64,000 nucleotides of DNA from Lysobacter sp. (GCA_011526085.1 WYBC01000017.1:62001-126000), one strand, 5' to 3'. Shown: positions 16,529 through 25,414, counted from the stretch's first letter. A program made the numbers and translations. Notes: generated from the letters alone by a model not told the origin.

Positions 16529-19225
16529 TCAGGCCATCATGGTCCGCGGGGTGTCGCGCTGCTGCGTCGTATCCTGCGCGGGCGCCGGCGTCTGTTGCTG
16601 ATTCTGCGTGTTCTGCTGCATCAGCTGCGTGCTCTGCTGCACCGTCTGCTGCACCGCCTGCTCGCGATCCACGTACACGCGCTTGTTGGCGGGATCTTCC
16701 AGACCGCCCTGCACCGCGAAGAAACCGGCGTTGTTGCCCCCGGCCTTCACGTGATCGATCTGGCTCAGGCCCGACACCTTCGCCTCGAACGCGATCGTCG
16801 CCGCCGCGTTCTCGCGCTCCTGCGCATTCTTGAACGTCCCCGCGGGCATCTGTTCCAGGCCCTTCATCGCCTGCTGGTACAGCGCGTTGTCCGGATGGTT
16901 CGGATTCGACAGCTTCGGCGACTGCTCCGCCTTCGACAGCGCTTCCAGCGTCTTCGGACCGGCGATCCCGTTCGGGTCCATGCCGTTGTCCCGCTCGAAC
17001 GCCTTCAGCGCGTGCGTCGTAGCCGCATCGAAAGTCCCGTTGGTCGGAATCGGCTGACCGTCAGGGCCGCGATAGCCCTGATTGTTCAACGATGCCTGCA
17101 GCTTCGCCACCTCCGGGCCTGTCGAACCCTGCTGCAGGATGCCTTCGCTCGCCGCCACGTTCGCGGGAACCGTGGCGTTGGGCTGCGCGGGTGTGTTGGG
17201 CTGCGGTTGCGTCGGCGTGTCGGCGCGCGGCTGCGTCGGCTGCGGCGTGACCTGCTCGGGTTGCGCAGGCGTCGGCGTGGGCGCATTCGGCTGCGGCTGG
17301 GTCGGGGTGTCCACCTTCGGCTGCGCCGGCGCCTGTTCCTGACCCGGGAAGATGCCCAGCGCCTTCAGCGTGTTCTCGCCCGCCTTGCCGTCGACTTCCA
17401 GGCCCTTCTGTTCCTGATACTTGCGCACCGCCGCTTCGGTCTTGTCGCCGAAATAACCCGTGGTCGGCAGCGGCTGGCCCTGATCGTCGCGGATGCCGGC
17501 ATTGTTGAGCGCTTCCTGCAGCCGGCGCACACCTTCACCGCGTTCCTCCTTCACCAGCAGCTTGTCGTCGAGACCGCCCTTCTGGCCGGTGGTCTGTCCC
17601 TGCGACTGGTTCTGACCGAAGTTCTTCGGATCGCCGCTCAGCGCGCGATAGGCCTCATCCGGATTCATGCCGGCGGCCACGTTCTTCTGGTACTGGTCGC
17701 GCATGCCGTTCAATTTCTGCCCGACTTCGTCCGGCGTGATCGATGCGGCGTTGTTGGCGGTGCCGCCGTAGTGGCTGGCGCCGCCCTTGCGCGGATCGCC
17801 GACGCTGGCCCATTCCAGGGCGGTCGCGTACTGCGCGCGCTCCAGACCTTCGGGGCCGCTGGTCTTGCCGGTGACGTACGCCTTGATGTCCGGGCGTTTC
17901 TCGTCCATCAGATAGTCGGCGAAGATCCGCTCCTGCAGCTGCGGCGTGAATTTCGCATCCTTGTCGATGCCCAGGGTATCGACCGCGCCTTTCATGGTCG
18001 ACGGAATGACCTGGTATTTGCCGACCGCGAACAGACGATCCGGATCACCCGCCGGCAGATCCTGACGACGCATGACTTCGCCCACGGTCATCTGCGAGAA
18101 GTCGATCTTGTCGCCCTTGGCGTCGCCGGCACGGCCGCGGTTGTACGAACCATAGTCGCCTTCGCCGCGCGCGATGAGGTTGCCGAGCGGATTGTCCGAA
18201 CCGTAGTCGTTCGGCCCGCCGGAAATCCTGCCGGGCGTCGTCTGCTGCGCGGGCGTCTGCTGCGCGGGCGTCTCCTGCACGGGCGTCTGCTGCACCGGAG
18301 GTTGCTGCGTCGGGGTCTGCTGGGCAGGCGGTTGCTGCGTCGGCGTCTGCTGCGTCGGCGCGATCACGCCCAGGTCGGTCAGCATTTTCTGGTCGGCCAC
18401 GCCGGTGACGGTCTGGCCGTGTTTCCGCTGGTAGTCCTCGACCGCTTCGCGCGTACGCCGCCCGTAGTCCTGGTCGGGATTCAATGCCTTGCCTTCGGCA
18501 TCGACCGCACCGGCCGCGATCAACGCGCGCTGCAGTTTCTCGACCTCGGGTCCCTTCTCGCCGTAGCTCAGCTTGCCGTCGGCCAACGGCGGATCGGCCG
18601 GCTTCGGGAACGTGCCGGAAATCGGCACGAAGGTGGGGGCGGCGTTGGTGAGGTTTTCGGTCTGCGCGGGGCGCTGGTCCGTGGTCAGCGTGCCGGCGTG
18701 CATGTCCTTGATCCACTTGTCCGCCTGGGCGATGTACTTCGTGTTGACGTCGAAGTGCACGTGGTCCGGGAACGCGTTCGGATTGCCGTTGTTGTAGCCG
18801 TGCTGCTTGCCGAGCGGCTGGCCGTATTCGACCTTGTCGCCGGCCTTGAGGTTCGCATCGATCTGCGCGTGGCGGATCTGGAACATCGTGTCGCCGGTCT
18901 TGGGGTCGTTGATGGTGATCACGCCGTCTTCACGGTCGATCTTGCCGATGACGCCGGCCGCCGGCGAAGGAATCGGCACGTTGCCGTTCGACAGACCGGG
19001 TGCGGTCAGCACCATGTCCTTGCTGACCATGTATTCGCCGCCCGGCGTGAGCACGGCGGTGCCGCGGTAGTTGCCGAGGATTTCCTCGTTCTCGCCATTG
19101 ACGCGCGCATACACGCGGCCGCTTTCCTGCAGCCGTTTGCTCGGATGATGGTTCTCGAGCTGGCCGTAATTGGTGACCAGTTCGCTGTTGCCGCCAACGC
19201 TTTCGTAGATCGTGATCTTGGACAT
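16529..19225 (-). CDS. Multidomain peptidoglycan-hydrolase effector with XVIPCD tail (X-Tfe)
   Basis: A predicted antibacterial type IV secretion effector of 898 residues. In order: an M23/LytM-like region (about 75-160; PAAGVIGKIDREDGV, then PDHVHFDV in place of the usual HxHF motif); a peptidoglycan-binding repeat (220-285); a Gln/Pro linker (288-331); a lysozyme or transglycosylase-like domain (336-495; ARGEGDYGSYNRGR and GKYQVIPSTM, candidate catalytic Glu355); two more peptidoglycan-binding repeats (551-624, 695-763); and a C-terminal XVIPCD (774-870; SGLSQIDHVKAGG, FFAVQGGLEDP) ending Gln-rich. XVIPCDs direct proteins to the Xanthomonadales VirB/VirD4 machine through VirD4. There is no signal peptide, as expected for this route. 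ATG 19225 has a GGAGAG site. The gene just upstream probably encodes its immunity protein. Confidence 0.9.
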   Translation of the reverse strand: MSKITIYESVGGNSELVTNYGQLENHHPSKRLQESGRVYARVNGENEEILGNYRGTAVLTPGGEYMVSKDMVLTAPGLSNGNVPIPSPAAGVIGKIDREDGVITINDPKTGDTMFQIRHAQIDANLKAGDKVEYGQPLGKQHGYNNGNPNAFPDHVHFDVNTKYIAQADKWIKDMHAGTLTTDQRPAQTENLTNAAPTFVPISGTFPKPADPPLADGKLSYGEKGPEVEKLQRALIAAGAVDAEGKALNPDQDYGRRTREAVEDYQRKHGQTVTGVADQKMLTDLGVIAPTQQTPTQQPPAQQTPTQQPPVQQTPVQETPAQQTPAQQTTPGRISGGPNDYGSDNPLGNLIARGEGDYGSYNRGRAGDAKGDKIDFSQMTVGEVMRRQDLPAGDPDRLFAVGKYQVIPSTMKGAVDTLGIDKDAKFTPQLQERIFADYLMDEKRPDIKAYVTGKTSGPEGLERAQYATALEWASVGDPRKGGASHYGGTANNAASITPDEVGQKLNGMRDQYQKNVAAGMNPDEAYRALSGDPKNFGQNQSQGQTTGQKGGLDDKLLVKEERGEGVRRLQEALNNAGIRDDQGQPLPTTGYFGDKTEAAVRKYQEQKGLEVDGKAGENTLKALGIFPGQEQAPAQPKVDTPTQPQPNAPTPTPAQPEQVTPQPTQPRADTPTQPQPNTPAQPNATVPANVAASEGILQQGSTGPEVAKLQASLNNQGYRGPDGQPIPTNGTFDAATTHALKAFERDNGMDPNGIAGPKTLEALSKAEQSPKLSNPNHPDNALYQQAMKGLEQMPAGTFKNAQERENAAATIAFEAKVSGLSQIDHVKAGGNNAGFFAVQGGLEDPANKRVYVDREQAVQQTVQQSTQLMQQNTQNQQQTPAPAQDTTQQRDTPRTMMA
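18238..18359. repeat. 15-bp imperfect coding repeats (Gln/Pro linker)
   Basis: About eight copies of a 15-base unit (plus-strand form GTCTGCTGCGCGGGC) inside the effector gene encode variants of the five-residue unit AQQTP / TQQPP. This is a low-complexity interdomain linker that probably varies in length between strains by replication slippage. Confidence 0.85.
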
Positions 19226-19351
19226 GGGAAGTCTCTCCAATAGACTTGAAACATCGTGTGGGGCGGGCTGCGCCGACGGTCATCCGCTCTGGCGCTAAGC
19301 CCCGTTCTCTGATGATTGACGCGAAACCGCGGGAATGTCTTCCGCGCGGCC

Positions 19352-20221
19352 TCAGGGACTGGGGGGTTCGGGATCCTGGGTGAGGTACCAGCAGCCGTCC
19401 TTCCGCTCGAAGCGGTAGGAATTGCCTTCGGACATGCCGTACTGGTAGCGGACGGTACGCACGTCGTCGCCCTGCGCCTCGATCTTGAGGGGCAACGCCG
19501 ACGCATCCTTCGCGCCTTCGCTGTCGACGAAATGGAAGGCCTTGTCGGCGTAGGTCACATTGAAGTCGTCGTACTTCGCGCCGGGCTCGTAGACGAGCAC
19601 GGTGTCGTCGCCTTCCTCGCCGCCGCCCAGTTCGGCCACCTTGACCAGCGGAGCGATGAAGGCGCGTTCGATCTTCTCGTCGGCGGCGAAATCCTGCAGG
19701 AAGGCTTCGAAATCGCCGGACGGGCACGCCATGGCGGCCGCATTCGCCGCCAGCGGCGACACCTTCCACGACTGCACCGCGACCGCGGCTTCTTCGCCGG
19801 ACTTGTTCCAGCGCTCATAGGGGCCGTAGGTGGAGACGTCGATGCGCTGGCCCTCGGCGGCATTGGCGAAGGCCATGTTGCAATAACCATCGCCGCTGCA
19901 GCTTTCGACTTCCGGCAACTCGCCGCAGACGCTGGATGCCGGGCCTGCGTTGTTTTCCCAGCAGGCGGGGTCGCGCAACGGCAACCAGCCGGCATCGAGC
20001 AACTGCCTGCGCAGCGTCGCGTAGGGCATGTCCTTGGCGAAAGCGGCATCGACCGCCGGCTTGGCCGGCGAGGCCGCGGCCGGCGGCGTTGCGACGGCCG
20101 CCGCTTCGACGGGCGCCGTGCCTGCGGGAGCCGCAGCAACCGCTCCGGCCGCCGGCTCCGAAGGCTTGCATGCCGCCGACAGCAGCGCGGCGATGAGGAG
20201 GGGAATGATTCGGTAGCGCAT
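19352..20221 (-). CDS. Probable immunity lipoprotein (X-Tfi candidate)
   Basis: A 289-residue predicted lipoprotein. The signal MRYRIIPLLIAALLSAAC has an LSAAC lipobox, so the mature protein is anchored at Cys18 and faces the periplasm, where peptidoglycan-cleaving effectors act. An Ala/Pro-rich linker follows, then a globular part with paired cysteines (PACWENN, VCGELPEVESCSGDGYC) and a C-terminal beta-rich region ending RKDGCWYLTQ. It lies 126 bases upstream of the large XVIPCD effector on the same strand, the usual immunity-then-effector order. The immunity role is inferred from location, export and order; I do not recognise the fold. Confidence 0.72.
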   Translation of the reverse strand: MRYRIIPLLIAALLSAACKPSEPAAGAVAAAPAGTAPVEAAAVATPPAAASPAKPAVDAAFAKDMPYATLRRQLLDAGWLPLRDPACWENNAGPASSVCGELPEVESCSGDGYCNMAFANAAEGQRIDVSTYGPYERWNKSGEEAAVAVQSWKVSPLAANAAAMACPSGDFEAFLQDFAADEKIERAFIAPLVKVAELGGGEEGDDTVLVYEPGAKYDDFNVTYADKAFHFVDSEGAKDASALPLKIEAQGDDVRTVRYQYGMSEGNSYRFERKDGCWYLTQDPEPPSP

Positions 20222-20311
20222 GAGTGCTGATCCTTCGTGTTTCTGGAAGATGGATGCTGCTGGCATATCGGAATCCGCCGCTCGAAATCTGCCGATCGCG
20301 GCGGGACATGG

Positions 20312-21319
20312 TCAGACGCTGCGGCCGCGCTCCTGTCGCTGGCCGTCGACCGCGGGATCAGAGGGCGCGGCGAGAGCCGCGAGCTGGGCCGTGGATTTTT
20401 CGACCGGCTGGGCGACCAGTTCGGCCACGTTCAACGACATGAGGCGATGCGAGGGGTCGCGCAGATCGCCCTGCACCGCGAACACGGTGCCGCCGGGCCC
20501 CGGAACGACGTGATCGACCTGCTGCAGCTCCGCGGTGCGGGCCGCGACCATGATCGACGCGGCCGCGCGCTGGCGCGCGGTCTCGCCTTCCAGGCCCGGA
20601 ACACCGGTCAGCGCGGCATCGATCTGGCGGAAACGGGCGTGATCCGGATGATCGGCATGCGCCACCGACGCCGGCAGCGTCGCGGCGGCCGGCTTCTCGA
20701 CGCGCGCGTCGGGCGCCATCAGCTTGTCGAGGCCGTCGCGGTTGCGGCTGATGTCGTGGATGAGGTCGTAGTTGCTGACGCCGTTGACGTCGCGATAGGC
20801 GCGCCCGCCGGTCATCGCCTCGCGGGCGCTGTTGAAGCCGACGACATGCGCGGCCTTGAGGAAGCCGGCGATGCGGCCGGGTTTCTCGTCGTCGCCGAGG
20901 ATGCCCTGCTCGCGGGCGCGGGCGTAGTCGTGTTCGGCGTTGACCTTGAACGCGCGATCCTGCAGGTCCGGCGACTGTTTGTACGCGTCGAGCGTCAGCC
21001 CGTTCTTCCAGTTGGCCGGATCTTCGAGGAATGCGGCCATGCCACCGGTCTTCGCCCACGCCCATTCCGAGCGGTGCCCGCTCATGGCCTGGTCGAGTCT
21101 GTCGCGATCGACATAGCCGGCTTCGGCGAGAAATTCAGCGCCGGCCTTGTAACGCCCGACGAATCCCAGGCGATTGGAAGCGGCCAGTTCGCCGCCGTGA
21201 CTTTCGGTCATCACGGTGGAGGCGATCAGCCTGCGGGTCGTCGCGTCGTCCAATGTCGCGATCGTGCCCTGTCGGTACTCATCGGCAGTGGCCACTGCCT
21301 GTTGTCGAATATCAGCCAT
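20312..21319 (-). CDS. Lysozyme-like XVIPCD effector (X-Tfe)
   Basis: A 335-residue second predicted X-T4SS effector. Residues 1-200 resemble a lytic transglycosylase or muramidase domain: STVMTESHGGEL with candidate catalytic Glu39, then SNRLGFVGRYKAGAEFL, which matches the GRYQxGA motif of phage-type lysozyme-like domains. Residues 222-312 form the XVIPCD (DHPDHARFRQIDAAL, LQQVDHVVPG, VFAVQGDLRDPSH), followed by an Arg/Gln tail. No signal peptide. ATG 21319 is preferred to the preceding TTG; GGAGACAG lies just upstream. It follows the candidate immunity gene at 21.4-22.0 kb and precedes the lipoprotein and large effector. Confidence 0.88.
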   Translation of the reverse strand: MADIRQQAVATADEYRQGTIATLDDATTRRLIASTVMTESHGGELAASNRLGFVGRYKAGAEFLAEAGYVDRDRLDQAMSGHRSEWAWAKTGGMAAFLEDPANWKNGLTLDAYKQSPDLQDRAFKVNAEHDYARAREQGILGDDEKPGRIAGFLKAAHVVGFNSAREAMTGGRAYRDVNGVSNYDLIHDISRNRDGLDKLMAPDARVEKPAAATLPASVAHADHPDHARFRQIDAALTGVPGLEGETARQRAAASIMVAARTAELQQVDHVVPGPGGTVFAVQGDLRDPSHRLMSLNVAELVAQPVEKSTAQLAALAAPSDPAVDGQRQERGRSV

Positions 21320-21365
21320 CAAGCTGTCTCCAATGGATATTCAACGAGATGTCGCTCGGTGCTGG

Positions 21366-22040
21366 TCAGCCCTCACGACATCGCATTTCAGCGATCTTTC
21401 CGCCGGGCTCATCGTCCGGCGCGCTTCGGTGGAAAAGGAATGTGGTGGAGCCCGGACTGCTGGAACCTCCCTCTTCGTCGACGAAAACGTCCGCACGCAG
21501 CGGCACGCAGCCGCGCAGGCGGATCAGGAACGAGAGCCCGCGATCGCCCGCGGCGCCCGGCGCCAGCGGTTCGACCATCGCGGACGAACACTGGCGGCGA
21601 AGAATCGTCGCGATGTCTTCGCTCGGATAGCACTTGACCACCGCGATGGCCTCGACCCGGCTGGCACTGCCGAGCAGGGTCACGCCGGATTCGCCTTCGT
21701 TGCCTTCGCGCACATCGCCTTCGCCGTCGGGCAACCAGGTCTGGCCGAAGCCGGCGAGCAGCAGGGTCCCGCTGCGCGAAAGGTTGGATTGCGGGTCGGC
21801 CGGGGCGATGTCCTCGACCGGCGCGGCGTCGCGCCAGTCGAGGCCGGGGACCGATGCACAGGCCGCCCAATCGAGCCCGCGGGCCGCGGCGAAAAGAACG
21901 AGCAGCCGCTCGAGGACGGGGCGTTGGAGGGAAGGAAGGGCGGGTTGGATCACCGGCGCGACCGCGAACGCACGGACAGGCACGCGCGCGACCAGCGCGT
22001 AGCCGTTCCGATCCGGCGATGTCGCCCAGGCATGGCCCAT
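21366..22040 (-). CDS. Hypothetical protein, possible immunity partner of the lysozyme-like effector
   Basis: A 224-residue protein I do not recognise. It lies 46 bases upstream of the lysozyme-like XVIPCD effector, the place of an immunity gene. ATG 22040 has a GGAGGT motif 12 bases upstream; a GTG at 22109 is an alternative. A modest hydrophobic segment (LERLLVLFAAARGLDWAAC) lies near residue 60, and three to four cysteines follow (CYPSED, RRQCSS, RGCVP). No convincing Sec signal is visible, which is odd for a periplasmic immunity protein; either the start is wrong or the assignment is. The immunity idea rests on gene order only. Confidence 0.5.
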   Translation of the reverse strand: MGHAWATSPDRNGYALVARVPVRAFAVAPVIQPALPSLQRPVLERLLVLFAAARGLDWAACASVPGLDWRDAAPVEDIAPADPQSNLSRSGTLLLAGFGQTWLPDGEGDVREGNEGESGVTLLGSASRVEAIAVVKCYPSEDIATILRRQCSSAMVEPLAPGAAGDRGLSFLIRLRGCVPLRADVFVDEEGGSSSPGSTTFLFHRSAPDDEPGGKIAEMRCREG

Positions 22041-22197
22041 GTCCGTTCCGTGACCTCCGGTCTGCGTGAAATAACCGATCCGGCACGAACGGGCGCCGGG
22101 CGGAAACACCCAGCCGGCAGGCTAACAATTCCCGGCCCTCGACGGAAGGGACATGGATACCGCGCGTCGGGGCGTGGCATGGCGCGCATCCGTCGGC

Positions 22198-22977
22198 TCA
22201 GCCGTTCCGCAGCCTGCGGACGACGACGATTCCCCCAAGCGCCAGCAGGCCCAGCACCAGTCCCGGGAACCAGCGACTGTGCAACAGCCCGGCGGACGAC
22301 TCGATGAAATTGGCCCCGTCCTTGTCGAAATCGACTCCGGGTGGCGGCTCGGGATCCATGAGATCGAAACGCACGGTCCGCCCGATGCCCGAGACCTCGC
22401 GTCCCAGCAGCAGGCGGATATCGCCCGGCATCACCACCTCCAACTGGTGGCGATAGCCCATGCCCTGCAGCAGGGCGCGGGTCTTCTGCCCGTCGTCGCC
22501 GGACTGCAGGCCCAGCAGCGCGGGCCGCAGCATCGGCCGCGACAGCGGATGGTCGAGGTAGCGGTCGATCGCGAGGTAAGCGCGGCCGGGGTCGGCGCCG
22601 GAAAACGGCGAATCGTCCTTGCCGAATCCGCGCTCCAGTTCGACGACGTTGCCGGAAACCTCGCACGCCGACCAGCCGACGCGCGCGGCCATTTCGCAGA
22701 CCAGGGCCGCATGCCGCGCCTCGCGGGCGTCGACCTTGTCCCTGGCTTCGCCGGTGAGGCGAGCCCACCCGGACCAGTCCTGGAACTCGGCATGGCGACG
22801 GACCGTGGCCGAGCCGTCGCCATGGACCTCCACGCGGTCTTCGATCCGGGCGAATCCGGTCAACAGCAGGGTGCAGGCGACGGCCGACAGCACGCGGGCG
22901 AGCCATGCCGGCGACGACGAGCCGCGCGGGAACCGCGCATGGATGACCGGTTCGCACCCCATTTGCGTCAGAGCCAT
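22198..22977 (-). CDS. Membrane-anchored protein of unknown function, two terminal helices
   Basis: A 259-residue protein with an N-terminal hydrophobic segment (ARVLSAVACTLLLTGFA, about residues 20-38), a large extracytoplasmic region, and a C-terminal transmembrane helix (PGLVLGLLALGGIVVV) followed by a basic RRLRNG tail. This topology, a secreted beta-rich domain between a signal-like helix and a stop-transfer helix, resembles LppM-like proteins, but I cannot confirm the family. The middle contains EVHGDGSATVRRHAEFQDW. It is upstream of the effector cassette on the same strand and divergent from the next gene. Confidence 0.65.
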   Translation of the reverse strand: MALTQMGCEPVIHARFPRGSSSPAWLARVLSAVACTLLLTGFARIEDRVEVHGDGSATVRRHAEFQDWSGWARLTGEARDKVDAREARHAALVCEMAARVGWSACEVSGNVVELERGFGKDDSPFSGADPGRAYLAIDRYLDHPLSRPMLRPALLGLQSGDDGQKTRALLQGMGYRHQLEVVMPGDIRLLLGREVSGIGRTVRFDLMDPEPPPGVDFDKDGANFIESSAGLLHSRWFPGLVLGLLALGGIVVVRRLRNG

Positions 22978-23090
22978 CACCGCCCCTCGTCCACGGCACC
23001 GGAGGTGAAGATGCCCCGGGACGCGGCCGATGACAACGGGACATCGGCGAGCGTTGTTACACTCGGGCACGCCTCCAGGGGAACCTCGTC

Positions 23091-23699
23091 ATGAAAAGCG
23101 CCGGCATCGTCCTGATCTCCGCCATCGGCCTCGTCGCCGGCATCCTCGCCTATCAGGCGCTCACGCCGGGACCGGCGCGCCCGCCCACCGCGGCCGACGT
23201 GAAGACCCAGATCGACGCGCTCAAGGCCGAAGCGGCACGCGCGCATCCCGGAATGGCCCAGAGCGACGCGATGAAGGAAGTCGCGGTACGCCAGGCCCGC
23301 GAGAGCCTCGGCAAGGGCGATGCCCTCAGCCGGTCGCGCACCGCCGCCGGCATCTTCTTCGGTTCCTACTTCATGAACACGCGGGCACGCCCCGAATACT
23401 GCCGCCAGCGCGGCGTCGACCTGCAGCCTTTCGTCACCGTCTACGAAGAAGTGCACCGCGCCGAACTGACGCGCGCGCGGTCGATCTTCGCGGAGGCCGG
23501 CATGAACCCCGACTCGCTGGCGCCCGCGCTGCAGAGCCAGTTCGTCGGCATGGTCGAGCAGGACATGAAGGACTTCGCCGCCGGCGCCCAGGTGCCGCTG
23601 GAGCAGACCTGCGGGCTGTTCAACGAAAACGCGAAATTGATTTCACAGGCCATCGAACTTCCGAAAGAAGTCAGGCAGGCCCTGTTCGCCACGCAGTAA
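23091..23699 (+). CDS. Hypothetical protein with N-terminal signal anchor
   Basis: A 202-residue protein starting MKSAGIVLISAIGLVAGILAYQ, a signal peptide or anchor helix, followed by an alpha-helical, Ala/Glu-rich exported domain. Two cysteines (ARPEYCRQRG and LEQTCGLFN) could form a disulfide. No family is recognised. It is divergent from the membrane protein at 22.2-23.0 kb with 113 bases between starts. Confidence 0.65.
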   Translation: MKSAGIVLISAIGLVAGILAYQALTPGPARPPTAADVKTQIDALKAEAARAHPGMAQSDAMKEVAVRQARESLGKGDALSRSRTAAGIFFGSYFMNTRARPEYCRQRGVDLQPFVTVYEEVHRAELTRARSIFAEAGMNPDSLAPALQSQFVGMVEQDMKDFAAGAQVPLEQTCGLFNENAKLISQAIELPKEVRQALFATQ

Positions 23700-23859
23700 C
23701 CGCGGAAGGCGCGGATGACCTCCGCGGCGCGTACGCCCGCTCACCGGTGGCGGCGCCATCCGTTCGCGCTCAGCGGTCCGGCGATGCTGGCCGCTTCGAT
23801 CGGCGCACCGGTCCTGCTGCCCTACCCGCCGCCGGTCGCCTCGCTGCGCCGGGGCTGGT

Positions 23860-24282
23860 GTGGTTGCCCCGGCCGGTATTCCCGACGGGCGCCGCCTGCT
23901 GATCGCGACCCTCGCGGCCTGTCTGGTGCTGGAACCCGGCGCCTGGGCGCACAACTTCATCCGCGACGCCGCCGAGCCGGCGTTGTTCCACCCGCAACTG
24001 CTGCCCGACCTGCTGATGGCCGCCGGTTTCCATGCCGGCTGGTGGCTGGCCTGGTGGTGGCTGCTGCGGCGCTGGCGCATGTCTGGACCGATGGGCAGAC
24101 CGCGAACAACGCTGCTCGGCCGCTGGAAATATCCGGCGGCGCTGGCGGCGATGTGCGCGGGCTCCGTGGGCCTGATGATCCTGTGGAACCTGCCGCTGTC
24201 GTGGCTGGATGCGATTCCGCCGGAGCGCCTGCCGATGCGCTCGCATCCGTTCCGGCAACCGCGTCCGATGATCGCGGCGTGA
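23860..24282 (+). CDS. Small integral membrane protein, probably frameshifted at its 5' end
   Basis: The reading frame opening at GTG 23860 gives a 140-residue protein with three hydrophobic helices (LLIATLAACLVLEPGAWA, HAGWWLAWWWLL, AALAAMCAGSVGLMILW), with His-rich motifs AHNFIRD and FHAGWW. Upstream, a different frame starting at ATG 23715 encodes a plausible first membrane segment (SGPAMLAASIGAPVLLPY) and loses sense near 23855. Joining the two would need a one-base shift. It may be an intact gene with a GTG start, or a 568-base gene carrying a frameshift or a base-call error. Function unknown. Confidence 0.5.
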   Translation: MVAPAGIPDGRRLLIATLAACLVLEPGAWAHNFIRDAAEPALFHPQLLPDLLMAAGFHAGWWLAWWWLLRRWRMSGPMGRPRTTLLGRWKYPAALAAMCAGSVGLMILWNLPLSWLDAIPPERLPMRSHPFRQPRPMIAA

Positions 24283-24373
24283 AGCGATACGGCCGGGACA
24301 GCCTGCCCAGCGCCCGCCACCGTGTTTTGCTGCGATCATAGGTCCGCATTCCGCACGTCGCCCGCCCATCCCC

Positions 24374-25396
24374 ATGACATCGCTGCGTTTCGCGTTCCTC
24401 GCCTTCGCCCTGACCCTCGCCGCCGGTTGCGGCGGCTCACCCGTCAGACCCGATCCACCCGCACCCGTCGCGAAACCGGCCGTCCCCACGCCGCCGGTGA
24501 AGATCCGCATCGGTCTGGCGCTCGGCGGCGGCGCGGCCAAGGGCTTCGCTCACATCGGCGTGATCAAGATGCTGGAAGCCAACGGCTTCAAGCCCGAGGT
24601 CGTCTCCGGCACCAGCGCCGGCAGCGTCGTCGGTGCGCTCTACGCCAGCGGCATGGACGTGTTCCAGTTGCAGGAGCACGCAGTGTCGCTGGACGAAGCC
24701 CGCATCCGCGATGTCGCCCTGTTCAACGGCGGGCTGGTCCGCGGCCAGAAGCTGCAGGACTACGTCAACGAGATGGTCGGCAACCGGCCGTTCGAGAAGA
24801 TGAAGAAGCCGTTCGCGGCGGTGTCGACGCGACTGGAGACCGGCGAACGCACCGTGTTCAACCGCGGCAACGTCGGCCAGGCGGTGCGCGCTTCCTGCAG
24901 CATTCCGGGTGTGTTCGAGCCGGTGAAGATCGGCGACGGCTATTACATCGACGGCGGCGTGGTCAGCCCGGTACCGGTGGATGCCGCGCGCCAGCTCGGC
25001 GCGGATTTCGTCATCGCCGTGGACATCTCCACCAAGACCACCGGCAAGACCCCGGAGTCGATGCTCGGCGTGGTCAACCAGTCGATCACGATCATGGGCC
25101 AGAAGCTCGGCGAGCAGGAACTGGCGCGCGCCGATGTCGTGATCCAGCCGCGGGTGAACGATGTCGGCCCGGCCGATTTCGAACGCCGCAACGCGGTCAT
25201 CCTCGAAGGCGAAAAGGCCGCCCTGGCGGCGCTGCCGCAGATCCGCGCGAAGCTCGCGCAGATGCGCGTGGCCCGCGCCGCCGCGCAGGCCGCGAAGCGC
25301 AACCCGCCTCCGCCGCTGCCGGAAAAATGCGAGGAACCCGGCCTGATCGGCGGACTGCTGGGCCAGGAACGGAAGTGCAAACCGCGCGGCAACTGA
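24374..25396 (+). CDS. Patatin-like phospholipase lipoprotein (RssA-type)
   Basis: A 340-residue patatin-fold hydrolase with a lipoprotein signal (lipobox LAAGC, Cys19), so probably membrane-anchored and periplasmic. The catalytic dyad is visible: Ser81 in GTSAG, and Asp193 in DGG; the oxyanion loop is LALGGGAAKGFAH. The C-terminal third is alpha-helical and Ala/Lys-rich, ending with two cysteines (KCEEPG, RKCKPRG). Compared with the 9-10 kb patatin it belongs to the bacterial RssA-like subgroup. A strong terminator follows 19 bases after the stop. Confidence 0.92.
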   Translation: MTSLRFAFLAFALTLAAGCGGSPVRPDPPAPVAKPAVPTPPVKIRIGLALGGGAAKGFAHIGVIKMLEANGFKPEVVSGTSAGSVVGALYASGMDVFQLQEHAVSLDEARIRDVALFNGGLVRGQKLQDYVNEMVGNRPFEKMKKPFAAVSTRLETGERTVFNRGNVGQAVRASCSIPGVFEPVKIGDGYYIDGGVVSPVPVDAARQLGADFVIAVDISTKTTGKTPESMLGVVNQSITIMGQKLGEQELARADVVIQPRVNDVGPADFERRNAVILEGEKAALAALPQIRAKLAQMRVARAAAQAAKRNPPPPLPEKCEEPGLIGGLLGQERKCKPRGN

Positions 25397-25414
25397 GCGC
25401 CACATGCCTGCAAA

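Noticed and set aside
18238-18359. Regular 15-base repeats considered as a CRISPR-like array
   Set aside because: Units are contiguous, in frame and encode a Gln/Pro linker; there are no spacers and no cas genes.
16481-19243. A 920-codon open frame on the plus strand, antisense to the large effector gene
   Set aside because: Arg/Leu/His repeats with no domain; it mirrors the Gln/Pro-rich coding strand and is a GC-bias artefact.
16322-22040. Effector cassette considered as a genomic island integrated at tRNA-Val
   Set aside because: No integrase, no duplicated tRNA 3' end, and base composition matches the surroundings.
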